Below are positions 18,786 through 29,398 of a stretch of 64,000 nucleotides of DNA, piece after piece. The position numbers and the translations under genes are program-made. Below the pieces are notes generated by a model, which worked only from the letters and a program-made list of their open reading frames with translations, did not search any database and was not told where the DNA came from. Numbering within the stretch: position 1 is the first letter of the stretch; every line of letters starts with the position of its first letter. The stretch is from Pseudoalteromonas aliena SW19 (lineage in GTDB: Bacteria; Pseudomonadota; Gammaproteobacteria; Enterobacterales; Alteromonadaceae), in contig NZ_AQGU01000026.1 of the NCBI RefSeq assembly GCF_014905615.1, forward strand, positions 248,001 through 312,000, in the 5' to 3' direction.

Positions 18786-20801
18786 TTAAAGCTTAGCTGA
18801 TTTATTGTAGTTTTCAATAAACTCTAAATATAAGTCTTCTACATGGCTGTGAAATGCATCAATACATGCATTCATAAATTCAGCTCGCTGTTCTAAACAA
18901 CGGTAATAATAACTGTTAGTCATTATATAGGCTTGAAAATACCTGAATGTTCCTTGTATCAACCAATAAACAACATGATCATTACTGTTTCCATCGCGCA
19001 GCATTAGTAGAATTTTATTTTGCAGAGTAAACGCATCAGCAAGAGACTCTCTGGTATTAAAGTGCGCTGACGTTATTAACAACAATTTCTCTAAAATAGC
19101 TTTAGTGCCGCTTTTTATAGCCGTCATCTTACTATCAATATTACCTAAAGATAACTGCTCTAATGAGGTTGCTCGTTTGAGTAACTCACTCACCATTTCT
19201 TGCTTATTTTTTATCGTATTTTTAAGGCTAATATCAGCTATACGCTTAGGCGTGGTAAATCGAATAAACGCCCCATCTGAAGTATTATATGCCGTAACTT
19301 GAGGGTTACTCTGTAATAATATTTCAACATTACCTTTTGAAGAATCAAATATATGGGTAGAAAGAACTTCATCTCTAAAGTTACCTTTTACGACCATATC
19401 GCTTTGCATATTCTTTTTAATTAGCTCTTTATGCTTAAAATCTTTATCAAAATAAATACTATGCTTAGAATGATGATGTTCTTGCGATACAAAGCCAAAG
19501 TCAGTCCCTACTAAGTAGACCTCTTTAAAGCCCAGTTCAGCGGCAACAGCAAGTCCAGTATTAGACACACTCGGGTTACTGCTTTCTGGATAGGTAAATA
19601 GCTGTTTTTCATCCATCGCACGTATTAAACGTCCTCCGGCATCATTTACTTTAGATAATAAATGAGCACTCTTGAAGCGCTTTAATATTCCATCATACAC
19701 CGTATTAAGTGCTACTATATTAAGCTCGTCTAATCGGGTGGTTACACCTTCAGTGCGCTCAACAACTTCTACCCAGTCTAGTAATGCTGCAGTACGCTCC
19801 ATTTCTATATGAATATCTGGAGTTATCCCATTTATAAGTAATGCTTTGAGTGCAGTACCACATGATAAAATAACAACATTACTTTGGTTTTCTTTCAAAA
19901 AATCAATTGCTAAATCTAACGATGGTCCATTTGCTACAATAAATACAGGGTAATCTACTAAGGGATTTTTAAATGTACTGCTCTTTTTTACAACTGGAAA
20001 TTTGGCACTTAAGTTAGAGAGTGTATGCGAGATACCAATAACTTCATCTTCAAAAAATCCCCAGCCCCCAGACCAGCGATGCCCAATTGCTTTTATTCTA
20101 GCAATTGTTTTTTCTATTAATGGGCTATCGTAATGCTTAAGAAACAGCACTTGGCTAAGGTTAAAGTGGCCTTGTTGAAATAAAAATTTAGAAATATCAT
20201 TTACAACCCCGTCTTCACTACCCGAAATACGAATAGAGAATTGTCCGCCTTTACTTGTACACTTATCTAGTAGAGGTTTTAATTCAATACAATGCAATAA
20301 GGCATAGAAGCTATCTTTACTTGGTTCAAATAAAAAAACATTTAAGACATCTTTCGTATTTAATAGCTCTTCAATTTGATAACCTAATCCACCACCAAAA
20401 AAACAAACAAAATCAATTCGCTCCTCGTCTGCGGGGTTACCAATTTTGTTTTCAGATTCAGCTACTCGAACATTATGAATAGATTTAAGTAAGGCTGAAT
20501 GTTTAAAAAAGATCTCTTCATCTGCTTGATGTTCTATTTGATATTTAAAGTAGAGGGGACGCTCTAAAAACTGAGTCACTTGCTGCTTAGCAAACTCTCT
20601 TGGGTCTACCTCATAAACAAATTTATTATTATTAAATAGATTGGCACAACCTTGATTATCTATCGCAACGCCGGTATCGGTAGGTTGGTAATCTTTAAAC
20701 TCTTTATAAATACCAGGCATACGCTCTTTTATTAGCGCTAAATTAGCTAACAACGTAGCCTGTAACATCATTTTTGTTAATTCTTGTTGGTTAACGCTCA
20801 A
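18786..20801 (-). CDS. Maf/DUF115-type flagellin glycosyltransferase
   Basis: A 671-residue protein of the motility accessory factor family. The central MptE-like (DUF115) domain is marked by FIVANGPSLD near residues 277-286, then LSCGTALKAL, and by GFKEVYLVGTDFGF downstream. Maf proteins in Campylobacter, Aeromonas and Magnetospirillum transfer nonulosonic acids to flagellin before export. It begins 11 bp after the fliD stop on the same strand and faces the pseudaminic operon, so it probably transfers this sugar to the nearby flagellins. The acceptor sites are not visible. Confidence 0.88.
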   Translation of the reverse strand: MSVNQQELTKMMLQATLLANLALIKERMPGIYKEFKDYQPTDTGVAIDNQGCANLFNNNKFVYEVDPREFAKQQVTQFLERPLYFKYQIEHQADEEIFFKHSALLKSIHNVRVAESENKIGNPADEERIDFVCFFGGGLGYQIEELLNTKDVLNVFLFEPSKDSFYALLHCIELKPLLDKCTSKGGQFSIRISGSEDGVVNDISKFLFQQGHFNLSQVLFLKHYDSPLIEKTIARIKAIGHRWSGGWGFFEDEVIGISHTLSNLSAKFPVVKKSSTFKNPLVDYPVFIVANGPSLDLAIDFLKENQSNVVILSCGTALKALLINGITPDIHIEMERTAALLDWVEVVERTEGVTTRLDELNIVALNTVYDGILKRFKSAHLLSKVNDAGGRLIRAMDEKQLFTYPESSNPSVSNTGLAVAAELGFKEVYLVGTDFGFVSQEHHHSKHSIYFDKDFKHKELIKKNMQSDMVVKGNFRDEVLSTHIFDSSKGNVEILLQSNPQVTAYNTSDGAFIRFTTPKRIADISLKNTIKNKQEMVSELLKRATSLEQLSLGNIDSKMTAIKSGTKAILEKLLLITSAHFNTRESLADAFTLQNKILLMLRDGNSNDHVVYWLIQGTFRYFQAYIMTNSYYYRCLEQRAEFMNACIDAFHSHVEDLYLEFIENYNKSAKL

Positions 20802-20812
20802 GGTTTACTCCA

Positions 20813-22231
20813 TTAACTTTTCTTAACGACCCCTGGGAGGTTAGCTAATTGTGCGGTTAAATAATTACCCGTATTTTTTAAATTACCAACGAGTAAATCC
20901 ATTGCATTATACTGGTCAAGTAATCTTTGTTCATAATCAGCCATTCTTAAATTAAAGCTAACAGATTCATCTGTAAGCTTATCTATTTGAGCTTCTCGGC
21001 CATCAATTCTAGTTTCTATTATACCGCCTGACGCAGTATAGCCTTTAATAACATCATCAAATTTAGCAACAAAGCCATTATCATTATCGCCAGTAAAAAA
21101 TCGTTGAACTGCATTTGGATCTTTTTCTATGGCAGCTTTTAATGCATCCGAATCTAAACTTAACTTCCCTGAACGCTCAGTCCTTACCCCAAGGTTAGCT
21201 AAAAATTCTTTTTTCTTATCAGTAACATTAAATTCAGAGGTTAGCATCGATCTCACTTGATTCACAGAGCCTCGCAATAGTGAATCACCAGCTAAAGCCC
21301 CCACTCCATCTTCTTTGCTTGAACGACCTAGTTGCTTTGATAAGTCAATAAATGAATTAAATTTATCTATAAAGGATTTAAGCCCAGCGGATACATTATT
21401 ATTATTTTCAGTAATTTTAGCATTACTTATATCGTCATCAGTGCCGTGTATTTTTTTAGCGGATATAGTAACGCCATCGATAACATCAACAAACTCATTG
21501 GTACTACTTGTAGCATTTAATTGACCATCAATTGTTATCGACGCATCCGCAGCTTTAGTTACTTCGGTTAAGTTTTCAGCATACGTTGTTGAGGCCGGAT
21601 CCGGATCGTAAGCAAAACGAGATAAACCGCTAGTATCTGTATTATTTGCATCACCTGTGTCATTAACAACAATCTTAATTGCATTAACTTCCCCAGTTTC
21701 CTTGCTAGACAAAACAAGACGCTCACCGGTGCTATCGGTAATAATGGTTGCACTTACTGAATCATTATCTTCAGAGTCATTAATTGCATCTCTAATATCC
21801 GTAAGCGTAGCAGTAGCTTTTACCTCGATATCAAATTTATTGGTACCAGAGCTAATAGCTAATTTGCCTTCGCCAACAGCAGTTCCATTCGGTACCGCTG
21901 CTGCTACCAATTTATGGTTATCTGCAAGGCTATTAACTTTAATAGAAAAATTATTTACTTGAGCCGCTTTTTCAGAACTCAAAGAAATAAAGTCATCGTT
22001 ACCGCTGATAGAACGTTTTTGATAATTGTCCGTGGTTCCTAGCGACTCTAAAGATTTATTGAGTTCTTCAAGCGATGACTTAAGCGTACCAACCGCTGAT
22101 ATATCGGTAGTATGAGCCGCTTGTTGACGAGTTACTCTTGCTTGATAGGGGGCCTTTTGTGAATTCACCAGTGCATCTACAATATCGTTAACTTGTAAAC
22201 CAGATCCAATACCTGTAAATGAAAGAGCCAT
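20813..22231 (-). CDS. fliD: Flagellar filament cap protein FliD
   Basis: The cap (hook-associated protein 2) that guides flagellin assembly at the filament tip. It has 472 residues. The N-terminal GIGSGLQVNDIVDALV motif is the FliD signature and is followed by a helical D0/D1 region. The C-terminal MADYEQRLLDQYNAMD and LLVGNLKNTGNYLTAQLANLP segments match the FliD C-domain. It lies between flaG and the Maf gene on the same strand, with AGGAGG ahead of the ATG. It lacks a signal peptide, as expected for type III export. Confidence 0.95.
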   Translation of the reverse strand: MALSFTGIGSGLQVNDIVDALVNSQKAPYQARVTRQQAAHTTDISAVGTLKSSLEELNKSLESLGTTDNYQKRSISGNDDFISLSSEKAAQVNNFSIKVNSLADNHKLVAAAVPNGTAVGEGKLAISSGTNKFDIEVKATATLTDIRDAINDSEDNDSVSATIITDSTGERLVLSSKETGEVNAIKIVVNDTGDANNTDTSGLSRFAYDPDPASTTYAENLTEVTKAADASITIDGQLNATSSTNEFVDVIDGVTISAKKIHGTDDDISNAKITENNNNVSAGLKSFIDKFNSFIDLSKQLGRSSKEDGVGALAGDSLLRGSVNQVRSMLTSEFNVTDKKKEFLANLGVRTERSGKLSLDSDALKAAIEKDPNAVQRFFTGDNDNGFVAKFDDVIKGYTASGGIIETRIDGREAQIDKLTDESVSFNLRMADYEQRLLDQYNAMDLLVGNLKNTGNYLTAQLANLPGVVKKS

Positions 22232-22259
22232 AATTCAACCTCCTATTAAACTTAATTTG

Positions 22260-22643
22260 TTATACTTTAAAATCTACTAGTACACCTGTTGCTTCAGCTA
22301 AATTAGAAACAATTTTCAAAACTTCTTCCGAAGGGTACTGCTTAACTAAATCGCCACTTTCTTTATCTATTACTTTGATAACGTTACGCCCAGAATCTTC
22401 GTCAACATGAAACTCTAAACTTCGATTCATGTCAGTCATAAAAGTCTGCAATTGTTGCGCCACTTTTTCTAATTTCTCTGGAGATAAATCATCATTGCTA
22501 GCAGTTTGCGTTTGATTTATTTGTTCAGCAGTGTCGTTTTGCTTACCACTATTATTATAAAGCGAAACTTGGTTAGCTGACTGACTAGATATATCTTTGT
22601 GATTAATAATATTAATTTGAGATGGTACGTTTGAAGTTTCCAT
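22260..22643 (-). CDS. flaG: Flagellar protein FlaG
   Basis: A 127-residue FlaG-family protein. The first half is polar and low in complexity. The conserved C-terminal half contains MNRSLEFHVDED, the GRNVIKVIDKESGDLVKQYP stretch and a short helix, typical of FlaG. FlaG affects filament length in several polar-flagellate bacteria. It sits between the flagellin terminator and fliD, the usual position in Vibrio and Shewanella. Confidence 0.93.
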   Translation of the reverse strand: METSNVPSQINIINHKDISSQSANQVSLYNNSGKQNDTAEQINQTQTASNDDLSPEKLEKVAQQLQTFMTDMNRSLEFHVDEDSGRNVIKVIDKESGDLVKQYPSEEVLKIVSNLAEATGVLVDFKV

Positions 22644-22689
22644 AACTCGCCCCTAAAATAAAGCTGAGATACAATTTTATAATAATAAA

Positions 22690-22716
22690 TAAAAGGGAGG
22701 TTAAACCTCCCTTTTA
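22690..22716 (-). terminator. Terminator of flagellin 1
   Basis: AAAAGGGAGGTT/AACCTCCCTTTT hairpin followed by a T-rich run on the minus strand, 8 bp after the flagellin stop codon. It separates flagellin 1 from flaG. Confidence 0.85.
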
Positions 22717-22723
22717 TTCTAGT

Positions 22724-24163
22724 TTAGCCTAATAAACTCAAGGCTGCTTGTGGTAACTGGTTAGACTGAGCCAAAATAGTCGTTCCGGCCTGTTGCATTA
22801 TCTGATTTTTAGTCAACTGAGCCGTCTCAGCAGCATAGTCGGTGTCTTGAATACGACTTCTTGAAGCCGACACATTCTCCGATACATTCGCTAAGTTGCT
22901 AATAGTATGACCAAATCGGTTTTGTACCGCACCTAAATCTGCTCGTTGCGCATCAATTTGAGCCAGTGCCGCATCGATTGTTTTTATCGCATTTTGCGCA
23001 CCAATTGCTGTCGAACCCGAAATATCAATATCTTCAACTGCTGTTAACTTACTGCTACCGCCTGTCGATATAATCGTACCCGCATCTGAGCCAAATATTT
23101 CATCCGCAGATGAGCCCGAAATACCTATTTTATCAGCTGAGCTTAAGTTTAATTCTGCTGATACGCTCGCAGTTAACTCTGTAGCTACTGATGAGACAGT
23201 TTTACCACCAATAGTGAATGAGCCGACACCCGCAGCAGCAGTCCCCGCTACATCAACACCGTTTACACCCGTGGTCTTTAAAGTAATGGTTTTGCTACTA
23301 TCATCGTAAATAGCATCGTGACCATCTGCCTGCATATCTTTAGCCAGACGCCCCATGTCACCACCAAATTTACCTAAATCGTATTCATCTTCACCAATCG
23401 TGATGACTGCATTTGCGCCAGAATCTATGCCGACAATTTCGGTTTCAAGTTCAGCTTCAGCCTTAACGCCAGCGCCCGAAGCATTTATCGTCGCAGCAAT
23501 ATCAGCAGCACCGGAGTTTGCCGCAATCTCAATATCTACGCCATTTAGGTTCACTGTTTGAGCTGAAGTAGCCATGTTAGCAGCTAAACTAACAGACTGA
23601 GCATCGCCTAAAGCTGACACGGTTGATGTTGCAGCCCCTTTGATCTCGTTTGCACCAATCGCATCTGCTGACATATCACGTAAACTTACGTTGATAGTTT
23701 CATTTGCATTTGAACCAACTTGGAATTGTTTTGTACCGAATGAACCATCAATTAAGCTCGTACCACCAAACTTTGTGGTTTCAGAAATACGTGTTAGCTC
23801 TTGTTGAAGAGCGCCTACTTCTTTTTGTAGCGCTGCACGTGCATCCGCATCATTTGAACCATTCGCTGACTGTAGTGATAAATCACGCATACGCTGTAAG
23901 ATGTTCGATGATTCTTGCATCGCACCCTCAGCCGTTTGTGCCATCGAAATACCATCATTCGCGTTACGTTGAGCAACACCTAAACCATTTACCTGTGATG
24001 TTAAGCGGTTTGCTATTTGTAGACCAGCCGCATCGTCTTTGGCACTGTTAATTTTCATACCAGATGAAAGACGTTGCATTGATGTACCTAACGCATCGCT
24101 TGATTTAGACAAGTTTCTTTGTGCGTTTAAAGACGCTGTATTTGTATTTACCGATAAAGCCAT
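22724..24163 (-). CDS. fliC: Flagellin 1 (sigma28-type)
   Basis: A 479-residue filament subunit secreted through the flagellar type III system. The N-terminal D0/D1 ([18 protein letters not shown] through about residue 175) and C-terminal D0/D1 ([25 protein letters not shown] to the end) are strongly conserved. The middle, about 176-380, is an enlarged variable domain, making the protein about 100 residues longer than typical Vibrio flagellins. It differs from flagellin 2 at only a few positions. Own sigma28-type promoter and terminator. Ribosome site AGGAG. Confidence 0.96.
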   Translation of the reverse strand: MALSVNTNTASLNAQRNLSKSSDALGTSMQRLSSGMKINSAKDDAAGLQIANRLTSQVNGLGVAQRNANDGISMAQTAEGAMQESSNILQRMRDLSLQSANGSNDADARAALQKEVGALQQELTRISETTKFGGTSLIDGSFGTKQFQVGSNANETINVSLRDMSADAIGANEIKGAATSTVSALGDAQSVSLAANMATSAQTVNLNGVDIEIAANSGAADIAATINASGAGVKAEAELETEIVGIDSGANAVITIGEDEYDLGKFGGDMGRLAKDMQADGHDAIYDDSSKTITLKTTGVNGVDVAGTAAAGVGSFTIGGKTVSSVATELTASVSAELNLSSADKIGISGSSADEIFGSDAGTIISTGGSSKLTAVEDIDISGSTAIGAQNAIKTIDAALAQIDAQRADLGAVQNRFGHTISNLANVSENVSASRSRIQDTDYAAETAQLTKNQIMQQAGTTILAQSNQLPQAALSLLG

Positions 24164-24250
24164 GTTATGTAACTCCTGATTACTTTGGTAATGTACTAAG
24201 TGATTTTAACCAAGAGCCATAAAATTTGTTTAAGCTCCACCGTTACTACC

Positions 24251-24277
24251 TTAACGGCAGTTAAAAGTAAATCTTGA
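24251..24277 (-). promoter_or_regulatory. Sigma28 promoter of flagellin 1
   Basis: Minus strand: TCAAGATT, 11 bases, GCCGTTAA. This matches the FliA consensus TAAAGTTT-N11-GCCGATAA in spacing and at most positions. It lies 88 bp upstream of the ATG. Confidence 0.82.
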
Positions 24278-24318
24278 GCTTTTTTTTAAAAAAAACATAA
24301 CCGATTGAAATAAATAAA

Positions 24319-24345
24319 AAACGGGGCATATAATATGCCCCGTTT
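24319..24345 (-). terminator. Terminator of flagellin 2
   Basis: AAACGGGGCATAT/ATATGCCCCGTTT perfect hairpin followed by T-rich sequence on the minus strand. It is the same sequence as the one after flagellin 3, showing that the duplicated unit includes the terminator. Confidence 0.88.
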
Positions 24346-24366
24346 ATCAGTTATTACTTTATTGGA

Positions 24367-25800
24367 CTAGCCTAGTAAGCTTAACGCAGCCTGTGGTAAC
24401 TGATTAGACTGAGCCAAAATAGTCGTTCCTGCCTGTTGCATTATCTGATTTTTAGTCAACTGAGCCGTCTCAGCAGCATAGTCGGTGTCTTGAATACGAC
24501 TTCTTGAAGCCGACACATTCTCCGATACATTCGCTAAGTTGCTAATAGTATGACCAAATCGGTTTTGTACCGCACCTAAATCTGCTCGTTGCGCATCAAT
24601 TTGAGCCAGTGCCGCATCGATTGTTTTTATCGCATTTTGCGCACCAATTGCTGTCGAACCCGAAATATCAATATCTTCAACTGCTGTTAACTTACTGCTA
24701 CCGCCTGTCGATATAATCGTACCCGCATCTGAGCCAAATATTTCATCCGCAGATGAGCCCGAAATACCTATTTTATCAGCTGAGCTTAAGTTTAATTCTG
24801 CTGATACACTCGCAACTAAGTTAGTGGAAGTAACCGCTTTACCACCCACAGTGAATGAACCTACACCCGCAGCAGCAGTCCCCGCTACATCAACACCGTT
24901 TACACCCGTGGTCTTTAAAGTAATGGTTTTGCTACTATCATCGTAAATAGCATCGTGACCATCTGCCTGCATATCTTTAGCCAGACGCCCCATGTCACCA
25001 CCAAATTTACCTAAATCGTATTCATCTTCACCAATCGTGATGACTGCATTTGCGCCAGAATCTATGCCGACAATTTCGGTTTCAAGTTCAGCTTCAGCCT
25101 TAACGCCAGCGCCCGAAGCATTTATCGTCGCAGCAATATCAGCAGCACCGGAGTTTGCCGCAATTTCAACATCAACCCCGTTTAAGTTCACTGTTTGAGC
25201 TGAAGTGGCCATGTTATTTGCTAAACTAACAGACTGAACATCACCCAATGCAGACACGGTTGATGTTGCAGCCCCTTTGATCTCATTTGCACCAATCGCA
25301 TCTGCTGACATATCACGTAAACTTACGTTGATAGTTTCATTTGCATTTGAACCAACTTGGAATTGTTTTGTACCGAATGAACCATCAATTAAGCTCGTAC
25401 CACCAAACTTTGTGGTTTCAGAAATACGTGTTAGCTCTTGTTGAAGAGCGCCTACTTCTTTTTGTAGCGCTGCACGTGCATCCGCATCATTTGAACCATT
25501 CGCTGACTGTAGTGATAAATCACGCATACGCTGTAAGATGTTCGATGATTCTTGCATCGCACCCTCAGCCGTTTGTGCCATCGAAATACCATCATTCGCG
25601 TTACGTTGAGCAACACCTAAACCATTTACCTGTGATGTTAAACGGTTTGCTATTTGTAGACCAGCCGCATCGTCTTTGGCACTGTTAATTTTCATACCAG
25701 ATGAAAGACGTTGCATTGATGTACCTAACGCATCGCTTGATTTAGACAAGTTTCTTTGTGCGTTTAAAGACGCTGTATTTGTATTTACTGATAAAGCCAT
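24367..25800 (-). CDS. fliC: Flagellin 2 (sigma28-type)
   Basis: A 477-residue flagellin nearly identical to flagellin 1. The amino ends are the same through about residue 180, and the main changes are around [12 protein letters not shown] and [14 protein letters not shown]. The reading frame can extend 11 codons upstream, but ATG 25800 is the true start. It follows AGGAG and gives the same MALSVNTN start as the other copies. Sigma28-type promoter upstream, own terminator. It lies in a four-gene tandem array with shared untranslated regions, so copying between genes is likely. Confidence 0.96.
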   Translation of the reverse strand: MALSVNTNTASLNAQRNLSKSSDALGTSMQRLSSGMKINSAKDDAAGLQIANRLTSQVNGLGVAQRNANDGISMAQTAEGAMQESSNILQRMRDLSLQSANGSNDADARAALQKEVGALQQELTRISETTKFGGTSLIDGSFGTKQFQVGSNANETINVSLRDMSADAIGANEIKGAATSTVSALGDVQSVSLANNMATSAQTVNLNGVDVEIAANSGAADIAATINASGAGVKAEAELETEIVGIDSGANAVITIGEDEYDLGKFGGDMGRLAKDMQADGHDAIYDDSSKTITLKTTGVNGVDVAGTAAAGVGSFTVGGKAVTSTNLVASVSAELNLSSADKIGISGSSADEIFGSDAGTIISTGGSSKLTAVEDIDISGSTAIGAQNAIKTIDAALAQIDAQRADLGAVQNRFGHTISNLANVSENVSASRSRIQDTDYAAETAQLTKNQIMQQAGTTILAQSNQLPQAALSLLG

Positions 25801-25889
25801 GCTATGTAACTCCTGATTACTTTCGTAATGCACTAAGTGATTTTAACCAAGAGCCATTACATCTTTGTTCAAGCTCCGTTCTAATTAAG

Positions 25890-25916
25890 TTAACGGCAGT
25901 AAAGAGCAAACCTTGA
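25890..25916 (-). promoter_or_regulatory. Sigma28 promoter of flagellin 2
   Basis: Minus strand: TCAAGGTT, 11 bases, GCCGTTAA. Same geometry as upstream of flagellin 1, 90 bp before the start codon. Confidence 0.82.
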
Positions 25917-25956
25917 GTTTTTTTTAAAAAAAACATAACCGATTGAAATAAATAAA

Positions 25957-25983
25957 AAACGGGGCATATAATATGCCCCGTTT
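25957..25983 (-). terminator. Terminator of flagellin 3
   Basis: AAACGGGGCATAT/ATATGCCCCGTTT perfect hairpin with T-rich sequence after it on the minus strand, a copy of the flagellin 2 terminator. Confidence 0.88.
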
Positions 25984-26004
25984 ATCAGTTATTACTTTAT
26001 TGAA

Positions 26005-27450
26005 CTAGCCTAGTAAGCTTAACGCAGCCTGTGGTAACTGGTTAGACTGAGCCAAAATAGTCGTTCCTGCCTGTTGCATTATCTGGTTTTTAGTCAGCAT
26101 GGCGGTCTCTGCAGCATAATCGGTGTCTTGAATACGACTTCTTGAAGCCGACACATTCTCCGATACATTCGCTAAGTTGCTAATAGTATGACCAAATCGG
26201 TTTTGTACCGCACCTAAATCTGCTCGTTGCGCATCAATTTGAGCCAGTGCCGCATCGATTGTTTTTATCGCATTTTGCGCACCAATTGCTGTCGAACCCG
26301 AAATATCAATATCTTCAACCGTTGTTAACTTACTGCTACCGCCAGTAGATGTAATTGTACCCGCATCTGAACCAAACAATTCGTTAGCGGTAGTTCCTGA
26401 AATACCTATTTTATCCGCAGAGCTTAAGTTTAACTCTGATGAAACACTCGCGGCTAAGTTGGCTGAAGTAACCGCTTTACCACCCACAGTGAATGAACCT
26501 ACACCCGCAGCAGCAGTCCCCGCTACATCAACACCATTTACACCAGTCGTTTTAAGGGTAATTTCATTATCACCACCTTCAACTTTCTTGAAGATTGCAT
26601 CATGGCCATCTGCCTGCATATCTTTAGCCAGACGCTCCATGTCACCACCGAATTTACCTAAATCATATTTATCTTCACCAATCGTGATTACAGCATTCGC
26701 GCCAGAATCAATACCGACAATTTTGGTCTCAAGCAGCGCTTCAGCCTTAACACCTGCACCCGATGCATTTATTGTTGCGGCAATATCTGCTGCACCTTGG
26801 CCTCCAGTCACACCTACAGATGTACCATTAATATTTAAAGTATCCGCAGTTGTTGTGTGGTTAGTTGCAAGAGCAACTGTTTCTGCATCACCTAAGCTAG
26901 CGCTTGCAGCTGCAGTGCCTCCACCTTTGATCTCATTTGCACCAATCGCATCTGCTGACATATCACGTAAACTTACGTTGATAGTTTCATTTGCATTTGA
27001 ACCAACTTGGAATTGTTTTGTACCGAATGAACCATCAATTAAGCTCGTACCACCAAACTTTGTGGTTTCAGAAATACGTGTTAGCTCTTGTTGAAGAGCG
27101 CCTACTTCTTTTTGTAGCGCTGCACGTGCATCCGCATCATTTGAACCATTCGCTGACTGTAGTGATAAATCACGCATACGCTGTAAGATGTTCGATGATT
27201 CTTGCATCGCACCCTCAGCCGTTTGTGCCATCGAAATACCATCATTCGCGTTACGTTGAGCAACACCTAAACCATTTACCTGTGATGTTAAGCGGTTTGC
27301 TATTTGTAGACCAGCCGCATCGTCTTTGGCACTGTTAATTTTCATACCAGATGAAAGACGTTGCATTGATGTACCTAACGCATCGCTTGATTTAGACAAG
27401 TTTCTTTGTGCGTTTAAAGACGCTGTATTTGTATTTACTGATAAAGCCAT
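26005..27450 (-). CDS. fliC: Flagellin 3 (sigma28-type)
   Basis: A 481-residue flagellin. Its first roughly 175 residues and its last roughly 110 residues match flagellins 1 and 2 apart from single changes such as AETAMLTKN. Its central domain is clearly diverged around residues 176-360 (for example [22 protein letters not shown]). The start is ATG 27450. The 11-codon extension upstream is leader sequence shared with flagellin 2. Sharp boundaries between identical and divergent blocks suggest gene conversion. Confidence 0.96.
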   Translation of the reverse strand: MALSVNTNTASLNAQRNLSKSSDALGTSMQRLSSGMKINSAKDDAAGLQIANRLTSQVNGLGVAQRNANDGISMAQTAEGAMQESSNILQRMRDLSLQSANGSNDADARAALQKEVGALQQELTRISETTKFGGTSLIDGSFGTKQFQVGSNANETINVSLRDMSADAIGANEIKGGGTAAASASLGDAETVALATNHTTTADTLNINGTSVGVTGGQGAADIAATINASGAGVKAEALLETKIVGIDSGANAVITIGEDKYDLGKFGGDMERLAKDMQADGHDAIFKKVEGGDNEITLKTTGVNGVDVAGTAAAGVGSFTVGGKAVTSANLAASVSSELNLSSADKIGISGTTANELFGSDAGTITSTGGSSKLTTVEDIDISGSTAIGAQNAIKTIDAALAQIDAQRADLGAVQNRFGHTISNLANVSENVSASRSRIQDTDYAAETAMLTKNQIMQQAGTTILAQSNQLPQAALSLLG

Positions 27451-27538
27451 GCTATGTAACTCCTGATTACTTTCGTAATGCACTAAGTGATTTTAACCAA
27501 GAGCCATTACATCTTGTTCAAGCTCCGTTCTGATTAAG

Positions 27539-27565
27539 TTAACGGCATGCATCAAAATATCTTTA
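27539..27565 (-). promoter_or_regulatory. Sigma28 promoter of flagellin 3
   Basis: Minus strand: TAAAGATA, 11 bases, GCCGTTAA. The -35 half is closer to consensus than in flagellins 1 and 2. Confidence 0.84.
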
Positions 27566-27618
27566 ATCTTTTTTACTAAAAAAATACAAAGCACATAACA
27601 ACTTTGATTTAAAAACTA

Positions 27619-27652
27619 AAAAAGCCAAGTGCAATATTGCACTTGGCTTTTT
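27619..27652 (-). terminator. Terminator of flagellin 4
   Basis: Perfect hairpin of AAAAAGCCAAGTGCAAT and its complement, with a T run on either strand, 26 bp after the flagellin stop. Confidence 0.92.
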
Positions 27653-27677
27653 AATAATAATGATATTTCACTTAAGC

Positions 27678-29123
27678 TTAACCACCTAGTAAGCTCAATG
27701 CTGCCTGTGGCAACTGATTTGCTTGAGACAGGATGGTTGTACCTGCTTGTTGCATTATCTGGTTTTTTGTCAATGTTGCGGTCTCTAGTGCATAATCGGT
27801 ATCTTGAATACGGCTACGTGATGCAGATACATTCTCTGCAACGTTGGCTAAATTCGAAATAGTATGGCCAAAACGGTTTTGTACCGCACCTAAGTCAGCT
27901 CGCTGTGCATCTATCTGAGCAAGTGCCGCATCAATGGTTTTAACTGCATTTTGTGCCCCCGTTGAACTTGCACCAGAAATATCAATACTCTCAACACTAG
28001 TCAGAGAACTAACACCACCACTTGATGTGATTGCCGCAGCACCTGTACCAAACAATTCATTGCCAGTAGTTGCTGATATACCTATCTTATTTGCTGAAGA
28101 TAAGTTTAACTCTGCAGACAAACTAAATGAGTTAGCAGCCGATGTAACCGCTGCACCGCCAATAGTAAAGTTACTTGTGTCGGCCCCGGTTACATCAATA
28201 CCATCTACATCTGTGGCTTTAAAAGCTATTTGTTGAGTTTTAGGATCAAAGATTGCATCATACCCGGCCTGCTGCATATCTTTAGTTAAACGATCCATAT
28301 CGCCACCGTATGTACCTAAATCAAAACTTTTTTCTATAGTGCCATTTTTTTTCAGTTCTATTACGCCAGTACTCTCTGGTTTAATGCCTGCGATTATAGT
28401 ATCAATTTTTGCCTCGGCCTCTACACCTGCACCAGATGAATTAATCGTATCAGCAATTTGTGCAGCGCCGCTTCCGCCTGTAATAGCGATATCAGTACCA
28501 TTTAGATTAACCGTATCGGCTGTAGTGCCATGATTCACCGCTAAGCTTACTGTTTGTACGTCACCTAATGATTTATTTGCACTGGCAGTACCAGGACCTT
28601 TTATTTCATTTGCGCCAATCGCATCAGCCGCTGTATTACTCAAACTTACGTTAATAGTTTCGTTCGCGTTGGCACCAACCTGAAATTGCTTTGTGCCGAA
28701 TGTGCCATCTAATAAACTGGTGCCACCAAATTTAGTGGTATCTGAAATACGTGTTAATTCTTGTTGAAGTGCACTGACTTCTTTTTGCAGTGAAGCACGG
28801 TCTACCGCACTATTAGAGCCATTCGCTGATTGCAGTGATAAATCACGCATACGCTGTAGTATGTTTGCCGATTCTTGCATTGCGCCTTCTGCGGTTTGTG
28901 CCATTGAAATACCATCATTTGCATTTCGTTGTGCAACCGTTAAGCCATTAACTTGTGAAGTTAAGCGATTGGCAATTTGCAGACCTGCCGCATCATCTTT
29001 AGCGCTATTGATTCGCAAGCCTGATGATAATCTCTGCATTGATGTTTCTAGTGCCATACTAGATTTTGATAGGTTTCGTTGCCCATTAAGTGATGCAACA
29101 TTTGTATTTACGCTTAAAGCCAT
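27678..29123 (-). CDS. fliC: Flagellin 4 (sigma54-dependent, FlaA-like)
   Basis: A 481-residue flagellin with the same domain plan as its three neighbours but more diverged in the conserved ends ([38 protein letters not shown]) and ending in an extra Gly. It is the only flagellin here behind a sigma54 promoter, matching Vibrio cholerae FlaA, the flagellin needed for filament formation. It is nearest to flgL and first in transcription order. A FlaA-type essential role is inference from promoter type. Confidence 0.95.
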   Translation of the reverse strand: MALSVNTNVASLNGQRNLSKSSMALETSMQRLSSGLRINSAKDDAAGLQIANRLTSQVNGLTVAQRNANDGISMAQTAEGAMQESANILQRMRDLSLQSANGSNSAVDRASLQKEVSALQQELTRISDTTKFGGTSLLDGTFGTKQFQVGANANETINVSLSNTAADAIGANEIKGPGTASANKSLGDVQTVSLAVNHGTTADTVNLNGTDIAITGGSGAAQIADTINSSGAGVEAEAKIDTIIAGIKPESTGVIELKKNGTIEKSFDLGTYGGDMDRLTKDMQQAGYDAIFDPKTQQIAFKATDVDGIDVTGADTSNFTIGGAAVTSAANSFSLSAELNLSSANKIGISATTGNELFGTGAAAITSSGGVSSLTSVESIDISGASSTGAQNAVKTIDAALAQIDAQRADLGAVQNRFGHTISNLANVAENVSASRSRIQDTDYALETATLTKNQIMQQAGTTILSQANQLPQAALSLLGG

Positions 29124-29202
29124 TTTACCATCTCCTAGTTTTAATTAAGAATGTGGTTCAATTTTCTTTAGCAGAATCCACACTTTTCTATGATCAAGTA
29201 AA

Positions 29203-29219
29203 TGCATTTGTTGTGCCAA
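29203..29219 (-). promoter_or_regulatory. Sigma54 promoter of flagellin 4
   Basis: Minus strand TTGGCACAACAAATGCA. The -24 half is perfect and the -12 half reads ATGCA, with GG and GC 12 bases apart. It lies 80 bp before the ATG. The remainder of the spacer (29124-29398) holds an imperfect hairpin around 29352-29382, likely the end of the flgJKL transcript. Confidence 0.85.
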
Positions 29220-29398
29220 CTCAAATTAAAACATTAAGGCATTGTTTTTAAACATAAAAAACAAAAATAAAATGGGTATTAGTTAATAGTTAGATTGATT
29301 TTATAAAAGAGGAAGAAAGGGGTGACAATTTTTTGCCGCTTTATAAGGGCAAGTTATTACCCTTACTGATGAAGGGCAATAATGTGAATAAGTTTGGT

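Noticed and set aside
26459..27094. A 211-codon open frame on the plus strand inside flagellin 3
   Set aside because: It is antisense to a clear flagellin gene, rich in Ala/Pro/Ser/Val from the reverse of flagellin codons, and not conserved in length in the sister copies.
23704..27338. A 115-codon plus-strand frame conserved in three copies (23704-24051, 25341-25688, 26991-27338)
   Set aside because: It lies antisense to the conserved N-terminal region of flagellins 1-3. Its conservation follows from the near-identical flagellin DNA, and it has no ribosome site or protein-like features.
24367..27483. N-terminal extensions of flagellins 2 and 3 (start at 25833 and 27483)
   Set aside because: The 11 extra codons cover the ribosome site and leader shared by the copies. 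The conserved MALSVNTN start behind AGGAG is the real one.
29352..29382. Imperfect hairpin after flgL as a firm terminator
   Set aside because: The stem has a wobble pair and no T run on the minus strand, so I mention it only as a possible transcript end.
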